DNA of 64,000 nucleotides from Leifsonia sp052114085 (GCF_052114085.1 NZ_JBFREB010000001.1:372001-436000), one strand, 5' to 3'; positions 17,053 to 26,435 are shown, counted from the first letter of the stretch. Numbers and translations: made by a program. Notes: generated by a model not told the origin, from the sequence alone.

Positions 17053-18057
17053 TCAGGCCGACGCGCGGGTCACCAGCGCGGGAGCCACCGGGGCATCGAA
17101 CTCCAGATCCGTCCCCTCGATCTCGGCGACCAGCCGCGCGACGCAGCGGCGGCCCAGCTCGGCGAAATCCTGGCGCACGGTCGTCAGCGGCGGGGTGAGG
17201 AAGGCGGCTTCGGGGATGTCGTCGAACCCGACCACGGCGAGGTCAGCGGGGATCGACCGCCCTGCGCGGCCTGCCGCGAACATGGCGCCGAGCGCCATCT
17301 GATCGTTCGACGAGAACACCGCCGTGATCGTCGGGTCGGCCAGGAGCTCCGCCCCGATCTCCGCGCCGGACGCCGCGGTCCAGTCGCCGTCCCGCGAAAC
17401 GACCGGGTCGGCGCCCGCCGCAGCCATCTCCAGCAGGAAGCCCTCGCGACGCGCCCGGGCCTCCGACCAGTCACCCGGCCCGCTCAGGTGCGCGACGCGC
17501 ACGTGCCCGCGATCGAGCAGGTACCGGGTGGCGAGCCGCGCACCCTCGACCTGGTCGACGAACACGCCGTGGTCGCCGGCCGTCCCCGCGCCGTGCAGGG
17601 TGATCGACGGGACGCGGAGGGAGACGGCGTCCATCGCATCCTGGATCCGCTGCTGCGGCGCCACCACGACGATGCCCTCGACGGCCTGCGCGCTCAACTG
17701 TTCCAGCGCGGCCTCGACGGCGACGGTGTCGAGGGACGCGGCGTGCGCGACGGTGACGAAGTAGCCGGCGTCTCGGGCGGCCTTCTCGATGGCGTCGATG
17801 CTGGAGGCAGGCCCGAACAGCGACGAAGGCGAAGCGACCAGCACCCCGATGGTCGTCGATCGTGACGTGGTCAGCATCCGGGCGGCGCGGTTGGGGCGGA
17901 AGTTCAGCGCCTCCATCGCGGCGAGAACGCGCTCGCGGGTTCCTGGGCGGATGCTGGGGTGGTCGTTGAGTACGCGTGAGACGGTCTGCCGGGATACCCC
18001 GGCCGCCGCGGCGACCTCACGCACTCCCGCCGGCCGCCCCTGCTCATCCACAAGCAC
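17053..18057 (-). CDS. LacI-family repressor of araBDA
   Basis: Sugar-responsive repressor, 334 residues: helix-turn-helix GVREVAAAAGVSRQTVSRVLN at residues 11-31 and a periplasmic-binding-like effector domain containing VVVAPQQRIQ, HLSGPGDWSEA, SSNDQMALG and FDDIPEAAFLTPPLTT. It lies directly upstream of araB on the same strand, 86 bases away, and the perfect palindrome sits in that gap, so araB regulation by this protein is very likely. Functional analogue of AraR but of the LacI type. The GTG start (18057) has only a weak ribosome-binding site; a GTG two codons in is possible. Paralogue of the regulator at 5057-6091. Confidence 0.92.
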   Translation of the reverse strand: MLVDEQGRPAGVREVAAAAGVSRQTVSRVLNDHPSIRPGTRERVLAAMEALNFRPNRAARMLTTSRSTTIGVLVASPSSLFGPASSIDAIEKAARDAGYFVTVAHAASLDTVAVEAALEQLSAQAVEGIVVVAPQQRIQDAMDAVSLRVPSITLHGAGTAGDHGVFVDQVEGARLATRYLLDRGHVRVAHLSGPGDWSEARARREGFLLEMAAAGADPVVSRDGDWTAASGAEIGAELLADPTITAVFSSNDQMALGAMFAAGRAGRSIPADLAVVGFDDIPEAAFLTPPLTTVRQDFAELGRRCVARLVAEIEGTDLEFDAPVAPALVTRASA

Positions 18058-18121
18058 ACTTTAAGGGATGCGGCAGGGGCGTCCGCCTGTGGTCCGTCCG
18101 GAATGGGTGGTGCACGCTTCG

Positions 18122-18820
18122 TCAGCGCGGTTGCCCTTCGAGGGCGGCGCGGAAGCGCGCATACCGGCGCGCGCCCACCCCGCGCCACAGCAGTTTGACC
18201 GGTCCGGGCAGGCTCTTCTTCAGCCACTCGTCGCCGCCATCCGGCTGGGCCGCGAGGATCGCGCCGAGCATGTACCAGCCGTGACCCTTCGGCGTCGAGG
18301 CGCGGCCGTGCTTCGCGAACCACTCGACCTCCGGCTCCGTGAGCACATGCTCCATCACGGGGACGATGTTGGTCTCCTCGTCCGGAAGGTGCTGCGTCAG
18401 CGCCGACCGCACTCCGTCGACGGCCGCGAGCAGCGGCCGCGCGGTCTCTTGCGAGGGGTGGGCGCTCCACCCGGGCAGAGCGGCATCGAGCGCGGTCAGG
18501 TGCACGAGCATCGCGGCGTGCTGCTCGCGCATCCGCTCGACGTGCAGAGCGCAGCCGGGCGCGCGCTCATCGAGGGCGGGCCACAGCCGGGCGTCCTCGC
18601 CCTCGTGGTGCCCGTGCAGCGCGGTCGAGATCATGGAGAGCTGGTCGGCGACGACATCCGCGTGGGCCGTGTCGCCGTCGGCGACGCCCTCGATGAGGCG
18701 CGGCGCCTCGTCGAACGAGTGCCGGAACAGGCGGTGGATCTCGATCATGCCGCTGGCGTCGCAGGTCTTCGGTCCGTCGAGCGGGGACGCGGCGGACGCG
18801 GGGAGTGGGGTCGCTGACAT
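18122..18820 (-). CDS. Hemerythrin HHE-domain protein
   Basis: Predicted cytoplasmic four-helix-bundle protein of 232 residues with a di-iron or similar metal site. Candidate ligands are the His/Glu residues of MIEIHRLFRHSF, LHGHHEGEDARLWP, REQHAAML and TQHLPDEETNIVPVMEHVL, in the order expected of HHE domains. The C-terminal 60 residues (KHGRASTPKGHGWYMLGAI) form an extra conserved-looking segment seen in actinobacterial hemerythrin-like proteins. It is likely involved in oxygen, nitric oxide or redox sensing or protection. It is not functionally linked to the arabinose genes around it. Confidence 0.88.
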   Translation of the reverse strand: MSATPLPASAASPLDGPKTCDASGMIEIHRLFRHSFDEAPRLIEGVADGDTAHADVVADQLSMISTALHGHHEGEDARLWPALDERAPGCALHVERMREQHAAMLVHLTALDAALPGWSAHPSQETARPLLAAVDGVRSALTQHLPDEETNIVPVMEHVLTEPEVEWFAKHGRASTPKGHGWYMLGAILAAQPDGGDEWLKKSLPGPVKLLWRGVGARRYARFRAALEGQPR

Positions 18821-18868
18821 GGCGGCACCCTACTGCGGCGGGGGGAGGCTGGGGCCTCCCCATTTCTC

Positions 18869-19897
18869 TTACTCCGTCAGCGCCGTCGATCCGCGCGTGA
18901 CCAGGCGGCAGGGCACCTCGTGGAGGCCGGCGGCCGCATCGCCGTCGATCGCGCGGAAGAGGAGCTGCGCGGCGACCCGCCCCAGCTCCTTCAGGTTCAT
19001 GTCGATCGTCGACAGCGGGGGCCGCGACTGGGTCGCCAGCGGCTCCCAGTTGTCGTGCCCCATGACGGAGATGTCGGCGGGGATGTCGCGGCCGTCCTCC
19101 CGCAGCGCGTCGATCACGCCGCGGGCGATCTGGTCGGAGCCGCAGAGGAAACCGTCCACCTCGGGGTAGCGGGCAAGCACCGCGCGGGCGCCTCCGCGAC
19201 CCCAGTGCTCGCTCCATGCGCCGTACATCGCCTCGCCGCCGAGGAGTTCGAGGCCGGCGGCAGCCAGTGCCTGGCTCGCGCCGGTCACGCGATCCCGGGC
19301 AGCGCTGTAGCTGACCTCACCCGAGATGTAGGCGATGCGACGGCGTCCGCACTCGATCAGGTGATCCGCCGCCATCCGCCCACCGCCGACGTTGTCGCTG
19401 GCGACGGAGATATCGTCGGGGTCGGACGATGGTGCGTAGGCGTAGACGACCGGCACCGGGAGGTCGTTCGGGAGCGGCGATCGGGGGTTGGTGGTCTCGC
19501 CCACGACGATCAGTCCGTCGATGCGGCGGGAGAGCAGGGCGCGGATGTGGTGCTGCTCCCGGATCGCGTCCCCCCGCGCGTCGCACAGGAAGATGGAGGT
19601 GCTGCCCGCGCCGAACGCATCCTCTGCGCCCATCAGAATGGGGATGGAGAACCGCCCCTCCAGATCTCCGGTGATCAGACCGACTGTCCCGGTCCGCCCG
19701 GCGATGAGGCTCTGCGCCACCGCGTTCGGCGTGAAGCCGACCTTCTCGGCCGCGTCGAAGACCCGAACGCGGGTGCGCTGGGCGACTTCGGCCTTTCCGT
19801 TCAGCGCCTTGGATGCGGTGGCGAGGGAGACGCCCGCGAGCTTCGCCACGTCGCCGAGCGTCGGTGCCTTGGGGGTGGTCGAGGGTTCACTGGCCAT
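18869..19897 (-). CDS. LacI-family repressor of the arabinoside ABC/GH127 operon
   Basis: 342 residues with helix-turn-helix TLGDVAKLAGVSLATASKALNG and a LacI effector domain (GTVGLITGDLEGRFS, DGLIVVGET, GHDNWEPLATQSRPPLSTID). The recognition helix (SLATASKALN) differs from those of the two AraR-like paralogues, in line with a different operator. Divergent from the sugar-binding protein at 20116; the 218-base gap contains several CGAAA/TTTCG dyads. It probably responds to an arabino-oligosaccharide or to arabinose released by the GH127 enzyme. Confidence 0.92.
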   Translation of the reverse strand: MASEPSTTPKAPTLGDVAKLAGVSLATASKALNGKAEVAQRTRVRVFDAAEKVGFTPNAVAQSLIAGRTGTVGLITGDLEGRFSIPILMGAEDAFGAGSTSIFLCDARGDAIREQHHIRALLSRRIDGLIVVGETTNPRSPLPNDLPVPVVYAYAPSSDPDDISVASDNVGGGRMAADHLIECGRRRIAYISGEVSYSAARDRVTGASQALAAAGLELLGGEAMYGAWSEHWGRGGARAVLARYPEVDGFLCGSDQIARGVIDALREDGRDIPADISVMGHDNWEPLATQSRPPLSTIDMNLKELGRVAAQLLFRAIDGDAAAGLHEVPCRLVTRGSTALTE

Positions 19898-19935
19898 GGG
19901 TCTCCCGGTTTTCAGAGGATTTCGAAAGGCTAGCT

Positions 19936-20016
19936 CGAAACTTTCGGTCGGTCAATCTTAGAGAAGTGCTTGACGTGGGCTGCGACTGCCGCTTTACTGA
20001 CCGAAAGCCCTTTCGG
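19936..20016 (+). promoter_or_regulatory. Promoter and CGAAA-TTTCG operators of the GH127 operon
   Basis: -35 TTGACG (19970-19975), 17-base spacer, -10 TTTACT (19993-19998). Two dyads bracket it: CGAAACTTTCG (19936-19946) upstream and CCGAAAGCCCTTTCGG (20001-20016) at the start site. In addition CTTTCGGTCGGT (19941-19952) is an imperfect inverted copy of ACTGACCGAAAG (19996-20007). A repressor bound at both sites could loop the promoter. Confidence 0.7.
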
Positions 20017-20115
20017 AATGTTCGGTAGGACGCCGTAAGCGCTGCACACAGCCCGACTCACTGACGAGTTCAGCTCACCTGAGCTGTCGCTCGATGAAGA
20101 GCAAGAGGAGATGCG

Positions 20116-21405
20116 ATGACCACATTCCGTTCCCGCTCGCGACGTATCGCCGCAGCGGTTGCGGCGGGTGCGCTGGCGATCACGCTGGCGGCCTGCTCAG
20201 GGGGGACCGGTTCGACCGGCACCCAGACGATCGGCAAGGACGGCACCGACGACGGTTCCAAGCTCACGCTCTGGACCCGCGCACCGCTCGAGAAGCAGGC
20301 GAAGCTGCTGGTCGAGGCGTACAACAAGAGCCACAAGAACCAGGTCGAACTCACGGTGGTCCCGAACGACGACTACGTGGCGAAGGTCGGCGCGGCCGCA
20401 GGGTCCGGCGGGCTGCCGGACCTGTTCGCCGCCGACATCGTCTACGTGCCGAACTGGGTCAAGCAGGGACTGTTCCAAGACATCAGTAAGCAAGTGGATG
20501 GCCTCTCCTACAAGGACAAGATCAACCAGGGCCACCTCAAGGCCGGTACGGCGGACGGTAAGGAGCACGTGCTCCCCTTCGTGCTCGACCTCTCGATGAT
20601 GTTCTGGAACAAGGACCTCTTCACCGCGGCCGGACTCGACCCGGAGAAGGCCCCGGCGAACCTGGCGGAGTTCGCCGCCGACGCCAAGAAGATCCAGGCG
20701 CTGAACAAGCCGGACACGTACGGCACCGCGACCGGCCTCAACTGCGGCGGCTGCCTCGTCTTCACCTGGTTCCCGTCGGTGTGGGCCGACAACCAGCAGG
20801 TCATGAACCAGGACGGCACGAAGTCCCTCCTCGACAGCGGCACCGCGAAGGACGTCTACAGCACGTGGCAGGACCTCTGGAAGTCGGGTGCTGTGCTGCC
20901 GTCGTCGAAGGACGAGGCAGGACCGACCTGGACCGCCGGATTCACCGAAGGCAAGGTCGGCCTGATGTTCTATCCGGCCACGCTGCTCTCCTCCACCCCG
21001 TTCGAGGCGGGCGTGGCGGGCATCCCCGGGCCGAAGGGCGGTGGATCCACCTTCGTCGGCGGAGACGGCATCGGCATCTCGAAGGACTCCAAGAAATCGC
21101 CTCAGGCCTGGAACTTCCTCAACTGGATGATGTCGGAGGACGCGCAGGTCGGCGTCCTGGCCAAGGACAAGGACGTCGTGTCGCGCTCCGACCTCGCCAC
21201 GAACCAGTACTCGTCGCAGGACCCGCGCCTGGTCACGATCAATGAGGTCGCCGGGAAGGGCGAGACTCCGTTCTCGCTCAACTTCCAGGAGGCGTTCAAC
21301 GCTCCCAACAGCCCCTGGCTGTCGCTGGTCCGGAACGCGGTGCTCGGCGACGGGAAGTCGGTCGACTCCGACAACAAGGAGATCACCTCGGTGCTGTCGC
21401 AGTAA
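20116..21405 (+). CDS. Sugar ABC transporter substrate-binding lipoprotein (CUT1)
   Basis: Extracellular solute-binding protein family 1, 429 residues. The signal peptide ends in the lipobox ITLAAC (Cys27). The mature protein shows the usual features of oligosaccharide binders: KLTLWTRAPLEKQAKLLVEAYN, LPDLFAADIVYVPNWVKQG, LPFVLDLSMMFWNKDLF and the C-terminal KSPQAWNFLNWMMSEDAQ. It is the first gene of an operon with two permeases and a beta-L-arabinofuranosidase, so arabino-oligosaccharides are the probable ligand. No ATPase gene is in the operon. Confidence 0.92.
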   Translation: MTTFRSRSRRIAAAVAAGALAITLAACSGGTGSTGTQTIGKDGTDDGSKLTLWTRAPLEKQAKLLVEAYNKSHKNQVELTVVPNDDYVAKVGAAAGSGGLPDLFAADIVYVPNWVKQGLFQDISKQVDGLSYKDKINQGHLKAGTADGKEHVLPFVLDLSMMFWNKDLFTAAGLDPEKAPANLAEFAADAKKIQALNKPDTYGTATGLNCGGCLVFTWFPSVWADNQQVMNQDGTKSLLDSGTAKDVYSTWQDLWKSGAVLPSSKDEAGPTWTAGFTEGKVGLMFYPATLLSSTPFEAGVAGIPGPKGGGSTFVGGDGIGISKDSKKSPQAWNFLNWMMSEDAQVGVLAKDKDVVSRSDLATNQYSSQDPRLVTINEVAGKGETPFSLNFQEAFNAPNSPWLSLVRNAVLGDGKSVDSDNKEITSVLSQ

Positions 21406-21499
21406 CGGCGCCCGGAACGATCCTCCGCGGGTGGATGCGCGTACAGGAGTGCTGCGCATCCACCTGCGGACCCCACCGACACCACGAAAGGCTTCACAC

Positions 21500-22423
21500 A
21501 TGACCGCGAGCACGACGGTGGGCCACGCCCCCGCCCGCGCCGTACGCCGCAGGGGCAGGAGGAACCGCGGACGGCTGCTCGGTTGGGCCTACGCCCTCCC
21601 GACGGCGCTGTTCGTCCTCCTGCTGTTCCTGCTCCCACTGCTGCTGGTGCTGCAGATGTCTGCCTCGAACTGGCCGCTCCTCGGCGGAAACCAGGGGCTG
21701 AACTTCCCGGAGAACTACGTCGACGCGGTGAACAACCGATTCTTCGTCGACTCCATCATCTTCACGCTCACCTACACGGTGGTCACCACGGTGATCCTGC
21801 TGGCGCTGGCACTCGGGTTGGCGCTTCTGGTGCAGGAGTCGACCCGCTGGAAAGGGTTCCTTCGGACAGCCATCCTGGTGCCGAGTGCACTCGGCCTGGC
21901 CTCGGCATCGCTCCTGTTCTACGTGCTCTACTCGCCCATCGCGGGACCGTTCGCCGACCTGATGAAGTCCTGGGGTTTCACGTTCCTCGGCACCCCGGCG
22001 GGCGCACTCTGGTCGACGGTCTTCCTGATCGTCTGGCGGTACGCCGGCTTCTACATGCTCCTCATGCTGGTGGGCCTGCAGGGCATCCCGGAGGAGGTGT
22101 ACGAGGCGGCGCGCATCGACGGCGCGAGCCGCTGGCAGATCTTCCGCTCGGTCACCTTTCCCCTGCTGCGACCGACGCTCGCGCTCACCACAGTGCTGTG
22201 CGTGACGGGCTCGCTACTGGCGTTCGAGCAGTTCTACATCCTCACCAAAGGCGGCCCCGACAACAGCACGATCACGGTCGTGCAGCTCATCTACAGCGTC
22301 GCCTTCCAGGGTCCCAACAACCTCGGGGTGGCGGGCGCTCTCTCGGTGATCGTGCTCATCGCGCTGGTCATCGTCAACGTCGCCCAGATCCGGGCATTCG
22401 GAGAGAAGGAGGGAGCGGTATGA
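21500..22423 (+). CDS. Sugar ABC transporter permease 1 (CUT1, MalF-like)
   Basis: Membrane subunit of 307 residues with six predicted helices. The EAA loop that contacts the ATPase is visible as EVYEAARIDGASRWQIFRSVTFPLLRP (about residues 202-228; key residues E, A, A and G). Start ATG 21500 follows GAAAGG; the stop overlaps the next permease (ATGA). A basic, Arg-rich N-terminus precedes the first helix. Confidence 0.93.
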   Translation: MTASTTVGHAPARAVRRRGRRNRGRLLGWAYALPTALFVLLLFLLPLLLVLQMSASNWPLLGGNQGLNFPENYVDAVNNRFFVDSIIFTLTYTVVTTVILLALALGLALLVQESTRWKGFLRTAILVPSALGLASASLLFYVLYSPIAGPFADLMKSWGFTFLGTPAGALWSTVFLIVWRYAGFYMLLMLVGLQGIPEEVYEAARIDGASRWQIFRSVTFPLLRPTLALTTVLCVTGSLLAFEQFYILTKGGPDNSTITVVQLIYSVAFQGPNNLGVAGALSVIVLIALVIVNVAQIRAFGEKEGAV

Positions 22424-23322
22424 GCGCGCAGATCGTCGACGACGTCGCGGTCGAGCCGGGCCGCACCCACAGCGGCGCCGGACGGCGCCGCCCCGGCACA
22501 CGAGTCGCAGGTGTGGCGCTCCGGACGCCGTACTGGGTGCTGACCGGCGGACTGGCGCTGATCTTCCTCTACCCGCTGATCTGGACGGCCGTGTCGTCGT
22601 TCGCGCCGCGGGCGGGGACGAGCCAGACGAAGGGTTGGGGACTGGGCAACTACGCCTCCCTCGCCAACTACCAGGCGGGCATCTGGGTCTACATCGGCAA
22701 CTCGCTGTTCGTGTCGCTGCTGACGGTGGCCCTCACCCTCGTCATCTCACTGTTCGGCGGCTACGCATTCGCGCGGTTCCGTTTTCCGGGTCGCAACGTG
22801 CTCTTCATGGCCACGCTGGCCATCCTCATGGTCCCGTACGCCACTCTGCTGATCCCTCTTTACGTTCTGCTGAACCTGGTCGGTCTGTCCAACTCGCTCG
22901 TCGGGGTGGCCCTCGTGCTGACAATGTTCCAGCTGCCCTTCGCGACGTTCATGATGCGGATCTCGTTCGAGTCGGTCCCGCGCGAACTCGACGAGGCGGC
23001 GATGGTGGATGGCTGCTCCAGCTTCAGCGTCCTGTGGCGAGTGCTCTTCCCGGCGGTCAAGCCCGGGCTGATCACCGTCGGGCTGTTCGCCTTCCTTGCC
23101 GCGTGGAACGACTTCATCGCGCCGCTGATCCTCATCAACGACTCCAACCGGATGACGCTCCCGCTCGCCATCTCGAACCTGCGCGGTCAGGTGCAGGGCG
23201 TCGTCGACTACGGCGCAACCGAGGCGGGCGTGGTCGTGCTCGCGGTGCCGTGCATCCTGTTGTTCCTCGTCCTCCAACGCCACTACGTCCGCGGCTTCAT
23301 GTCCGGCGCCTTCAAAGGATGA
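22420..23322 (+). CDS. Sugar ABC transporter permease 2 (CUT1, MalG-like)
   Basis: Second membrane subunit, 300 residues, with the EAA loop ELDEAAMVDGCSSFSVLWRV and the typical C-terminal AWNDFIAPLIL. Overlaps the first permease by four bases. With the binding protein at 20116 and an unlinked MsiK-type ATPase it would form a complete importer. Confidence 0.93.
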   Translation: MSAQIVDDVAVEPGRTHSGAGRRRPGTRVAGVALRTPYWVLTGGLALIFLYPLIWTAVSSFAPRAGTSQTKGWGLGNYASLANYQAGIWVYIGNSLFVSLLTVALTLVISLFGGYAFARFRFPGRNVLFMATLAILMVPYATLLIPLYVLLNLVGLSNSLVGVALVLTMFQLPFATFMMRISFESVPRELDEAAMVDGCSSFSVLWRVLFPAVKPGLITVGLFAFLAAWNDFIAPLILINDSNRMTLPLAISNLRGQVQGVVDYGATEAGVVVLAVPCILLFLVLQRHYVRGFMSGAFKG

Positions 23323-23324
23323 TC

Positions 23325-25256
23325 ATGACTCTCACCGACACCGACCGAACCGTCCACGTGCCCGTGGGGCCGACCGTCCCGAGCAGCGGTGCACTGCGCC
23401 CGCTGGGCCTCGGCGAAGTGCGGATCACCGGTGGCTTCTGGGCGGACCGGCAGCGCGTGAACGCGGCTGCGACGCTCCCGCACATCGAGCACTGGCTGGA
23501 GCGGGAGGGCTGGCTCGGCAACTTCGATGCCGCCGCCGCGGGCGCGCTCACTGCGGAGAACCGTCGCGGCCGCGAGTTCGCCGACTCCGAGGTCTACAAG
23601 TTCCTGGAGGCCGCCGCCTGGCAGCTCGGGCGGGAGCCCGACCCGCAGCTCGAGGAGCGGTTCCGTGATGTCGTCGCTCGCGTCGGTGCGGCGCAGGAGG
23701 CTGACGGCTACCTGAACACCAACTTCGGGCGTCCAACCCAGCAGCCGCGCTGGTCCGACCTGGAATGGGGGCACGAGCTCTACTGCGGCGGGCATCTCTT
23801 CCAGGCGGCCGTGGCCCGCGCACGTACCCGGCCTAACGCCGACGACGGGCTCCTCGGTGTCGCCACCCGGTTCGCAGACCTCATCTGCACGGTTTTCGGC
23901 GAGGACGGGATCCGCTCGGTGTGCGGGCATCCCGAGGTGGAGACGGCCCTGGTCGAACTGGGACGCGTGACGGGCGAGCGGCGCTACATCGAGCAGGCGC
24001 GGCTCTTCGTCGAGCGCCGCGGGACGGGCGTCCTGCGCGACATCGAGTGGGGACGTTCCTACTACCAGGACGACATCCCGATCCGGCAGGCGACGGTGCT
24101 GCGTGGGCACGCCGTCCGTGCCAACTACCTTTCCTCAGGGGCGACGGATGTCGCCGTCGAGACCGGCGATGTCGAGCTGCTGGAGGCGCTCGGCCGCCAG
24201 TGGGCGAACACGGTCGCCCACCGGACGTACATCACCGGAGGTCAGGGCTCTCACCACCAGGACGAGGCCTTCGGTGACGACTTCGAGCTGCCGCCCGACC
24301 GCGCCTACTCCGAGACCTGCGCATCCATCGCGTCCGTTCAGTTCAGTTGGCGGCTGCTCCTAGCGCAAGGCGATCCGCGCTACGCGGATCTGATCGAGCG
24401 CACCCTGTACAACGTGGTGGCCACCTCGCCGTCGGCGGACGGGCGCGCGTTCTACTACGCGAACACACTGCATCGCCGCACTCCCGGCGAGCCGGCGGAT
24501 CCTGAGACGGTCTCTCCGCGCGCCGAGGCGTCACTCCGCGCTCCCTGGTTCGAGGTGTCCTGCTGCCCGCCGAACGTCGCGCGCACCCTGGCGAGCCTCG
24601 ACTCGTACGTCGCGACAGCGGGCGACGACTCCCTGCAACTGCATCAATACGCGCCGGCGCGGATCGCCACGACCCTCGGGAACGGTGAGCGCGTCGAACT
24701 CACGGTCGAGACGGAGTATCCGCGGGAGGGCCGGGTGGCGGTCCGCATCCTGAGGGACGCGCTGCAGCCCTGGTCGCTGCAATTCCGCGTTCCGTCGTGG
24801 GCGACCGGAGCCACGCTCTCGGTCCCGGGGGAGGAGGCCGCACCGGCTGCGCCGGGAGCGGTCACCGTGCAGCGGCTGTTCCGAGAGGGAGACGAGATCG
24901 TGCTGGAGCTACCGGTCCGTCCGCGCTTCTCCGCTGCCGATCCGCGCGTCGACGCGGTGCGCGGCAGCGTGGCCGTCGAGCGGGGACCGATCGTGTACGC
25001 GCTCGAGTCGGTCGACCTGCCCGACGGCTGGGACGACGTGGCGGATGCCGTCATCGACGCGGACGACGCGCCGACGGATGACAACGGCCGGGTCACCGTG
25101 CGGCTGGGCCGCCGGGTCGAGCAGGAGACGCGCTGGCCGTACGGCCCGAGGGAGGACGACGGGCGGCTCGAGACGGCCGAGGTCGCGCTGGTGCCGTATC
25201 ACGAGTGGGCAGAACGCGGCCCCTCGTCGATGCGGATCTGGATCCCGACCACCTGA
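23325..25256 (+). CDS. GH127 beta-L-arabinofuranosidase (HypBA1-like)
   Basis: Glycoside hydrolase of 643 residues, no signal peptide, so it acts in the cytoplasm on imported arabinosides. The fold is an (alpha/alpha)6 barrel plus beta-sandwich domains. The characteristic cysteine-zinc active site of HypBA1 (Glu338, Cys340, Cys417, Cys418) is matched by SETC (Glu330, Cys332) and SCCPPN (Cys413, Cys414). DGYLNTNF and HELYCGGHLFQAAVA are other family signatures. Start ATG 23325 is six bases after AAAGGA; an ATG at 23319 lies inside that site. Released L-arabinose would feed AraA/AraB/AraD encoded 6 kb away. Activity on beta-1,2-linked arabinofuranose (as in hydroxyproline-rich plant glycoproteins) is known for the family; the exact linkage here is inference. 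Confidence 0.92.
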   Translation: MTLTDTDRTVHVPVGPTVPSSGALRPLGLGEVRITGGFWADRQRVNAAATLPHIEHWLEREGWLGNFDAAAAGALTAENRRGREFADSEVYKFLEAAAWQLGREPDPQLEERFRDVVARVGAAQEADGYLNTNFGRPTQQPRWSDLEWGHELYCGGHLFQAAVARARTRPNADDGLLGVATRFADLICTVFGEDGIRSVCGHPEVETALVELGRVTGERRYIEQARLFVERRGTGVLRDIEWGRSYYQDDIPIRQATVLRGHAVRANYLSSGATDVAVETGDVELLEALGRQWANTVAHRTYITGGQGSHHQDEAFGDDFELPPDRAYSETCASIASVQFSWRLLLAQGDPRYADLIERTLYNVVATSPSADGRAFYYANTLHRRTPGEPADPETVSPRAEASLRAPWFEVSCCPPNVARTLASLDSYVATAGDDSLQLHQYAPARIATTLGNGERVELTVETEYPREGRVAVRILRDALQPWSLQFRVPSWATGATLSVPGEEAAPAAPGAVTVQRLFREGDEIVLELPVRPRFSAADPRVDAVRGSVAVERGPIVYALESVDLPDGWDDVADAVIDADDAPTDDNGRVTVRLGRRVEQETRWPYGPREDDGRLETAEVALVPYHEWAERGPSSMRIWIPTT

Positions 25257-25407
25257 CCGGGAGGGTTCGGGGGCGGGTGATGTGAAGCCCTCCCGCCTCC
25301 GGCATCCCGACGCCGTGTGCGTTGGGCGCCGCCGTGTCGAGCCGTCTCGCGGTCGTTCGACATCGCGTATAGCCCGCCCCGGTCGCGCGACCCCGTAGCA
25401 TCGGCGT

Positions 25408-25437
25408 GCGCGCGGCCCATCGTGGAGGGCCGCGCGC
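25408..25437. terminator. Hairpin between convergent GH127 and aldose epimerase genes
   Basis: Perfect 11-bp stem GCGCGCGGCCC (25408-25418) and GGGCCGCGCGC (25427-25437) with an eight-base loop, in the 214-base gap between convergent stops. A 12-bp palindrome GGTCGCGCGACC (25381-25392) lies just before it. No gene was found in this gap. Confidence 0.7.
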
Positions 25438-25470
25438 ATCCTCATTCCGGTGCCGCGGTGCGACGTCGGG

Positions 25471-26394
25471 TCAGATGCCGCGAATGGTCCAGGATGCGGA
25501 GGCCGAGTCGCCGGGCTCCAGCACGATGAGGTCGGTGCCCGAGTTGTAGGCGTCGGGCGGACACGTCATCGGCTCGACCGCCAGACCGAGGCGATTCAGC
25601 TCCGGGATGGGCTGGTCGGCGGTGTGCACCTGCACCCACGGGCAGTCCTCGCCCCACGCCAGCTCGACGCCGGTGCCCTCCGGGGCGGTCAGGCGCACGG
25701 TGGCCACGCCGTCCGCGGTGCGCTGCAGGCCGGTGAACGCGTGGTCGATGAAGGTGTCGCCGATGCGGCGCGCGGTGCGGAAATCCCAGCTGCCGCCCTC
25801 GGCCGAGGTGACATCCGTCAAGACGGTCGGGATCAGGCGGTCCTCGGTGACGGCCAGCACGTCGTCGGCGGGGAGGGTCAGCGTCCAGTCGTCCACTCGG
25901 CCCTCACCGGCGACCAGATACGGGTGCGGCCCTGTTCCCCAGGGCGCGCGGGTCGGCCCGGTGTTGGTGCCCGTCACTGTCGTGTGCAGGCCGGACTCGT
26001 CGAGGGAGAACGCGACGGTCACATCCACCCGGTGCGGGTAGCCGGCCTGGGCCTGGATCGTCGCCGCGAACGTGACGCTGCTGGCTGAGCGGTCGATCGC
26101 GTCGAAGTCGAGCCAGGCGGCCAGGCCGTGGAGCGCGTGCCCGCGGTTCGGCTCGGTGAGGGGGAGCTGCTGCTCCTCGCCCTCGAAGGTGTAGCGACCG
26201 TCGACCACCCGGTTCGGCCAGGGCGCGAGGGTCGCGCCGCGGAACGCGGGCCGCACCTCGTCGGCGTCGAACGGGACGACCAGCGGTCGTCCGTCGAACT
26301 CGAGAGTCCGCAGGCTCGCGCCCACCGACGCGATGGTCGCGTGGTAGTCGCCCGCCGTGAGGCCGAAGTGGGTTCCGGAGATCGGTGTGCTCAT
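25471..26394 (-). CDS. Aldose 1-epimerase family protein (GalM-like)
   Basis: Predicted mutarotase interconverting alpha and beta anomers of a sugar, 307 residues, beta-sandwich fold. GATLAPWPNRVVDGRY with NRGHALHGLAAW supplies one catalytic histidine region and GTGPHPYLVAGEG the other; the GVELAWGEDCPWVQVHT strand and EPMTCPPDAYN (binding-site glutamate) follow. The ATG at 26394 sits after GAGGAGAATGGG; an ATG at 26463 is in frame but lies within the palindrome that ends the upstream gene. It could act on arabinose or galactose in keeping with the neighbours. Confidence 0.88.
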   Translation of the reverse strand: MSTPISGTHFGLTAGDYHATIASVGASLRTLEFDGRPLVVPFDADEVRPAFRGATLAPWPNRVVDGRYTFEGEEQQLPLTEPNRGHALHGLAAWLDFDAIDRSASSVTFAATIQAQAGYPHRVDVTVAFSLDESGLHTTVTGTNTGPTRAPWGTGPHPYLVAGEGRVDDWTLTLPADDVLAVTEDRLIPTVLTDVTSAEGGSWDFRTARRIGDTFIDHAFTGLQRTADGVATVRLTAPEGTGVELAWGEDCPWVQVHTADQPIPELNRLGLAVEPMTCPPDAYNSGTDLIVLEPGDSASASWTIRGI

Positions 26395-26435
26395 CCGCCC
26401 ATTCTCCTCGACCCGCCGCCCAGCCGTCGAGCGGT

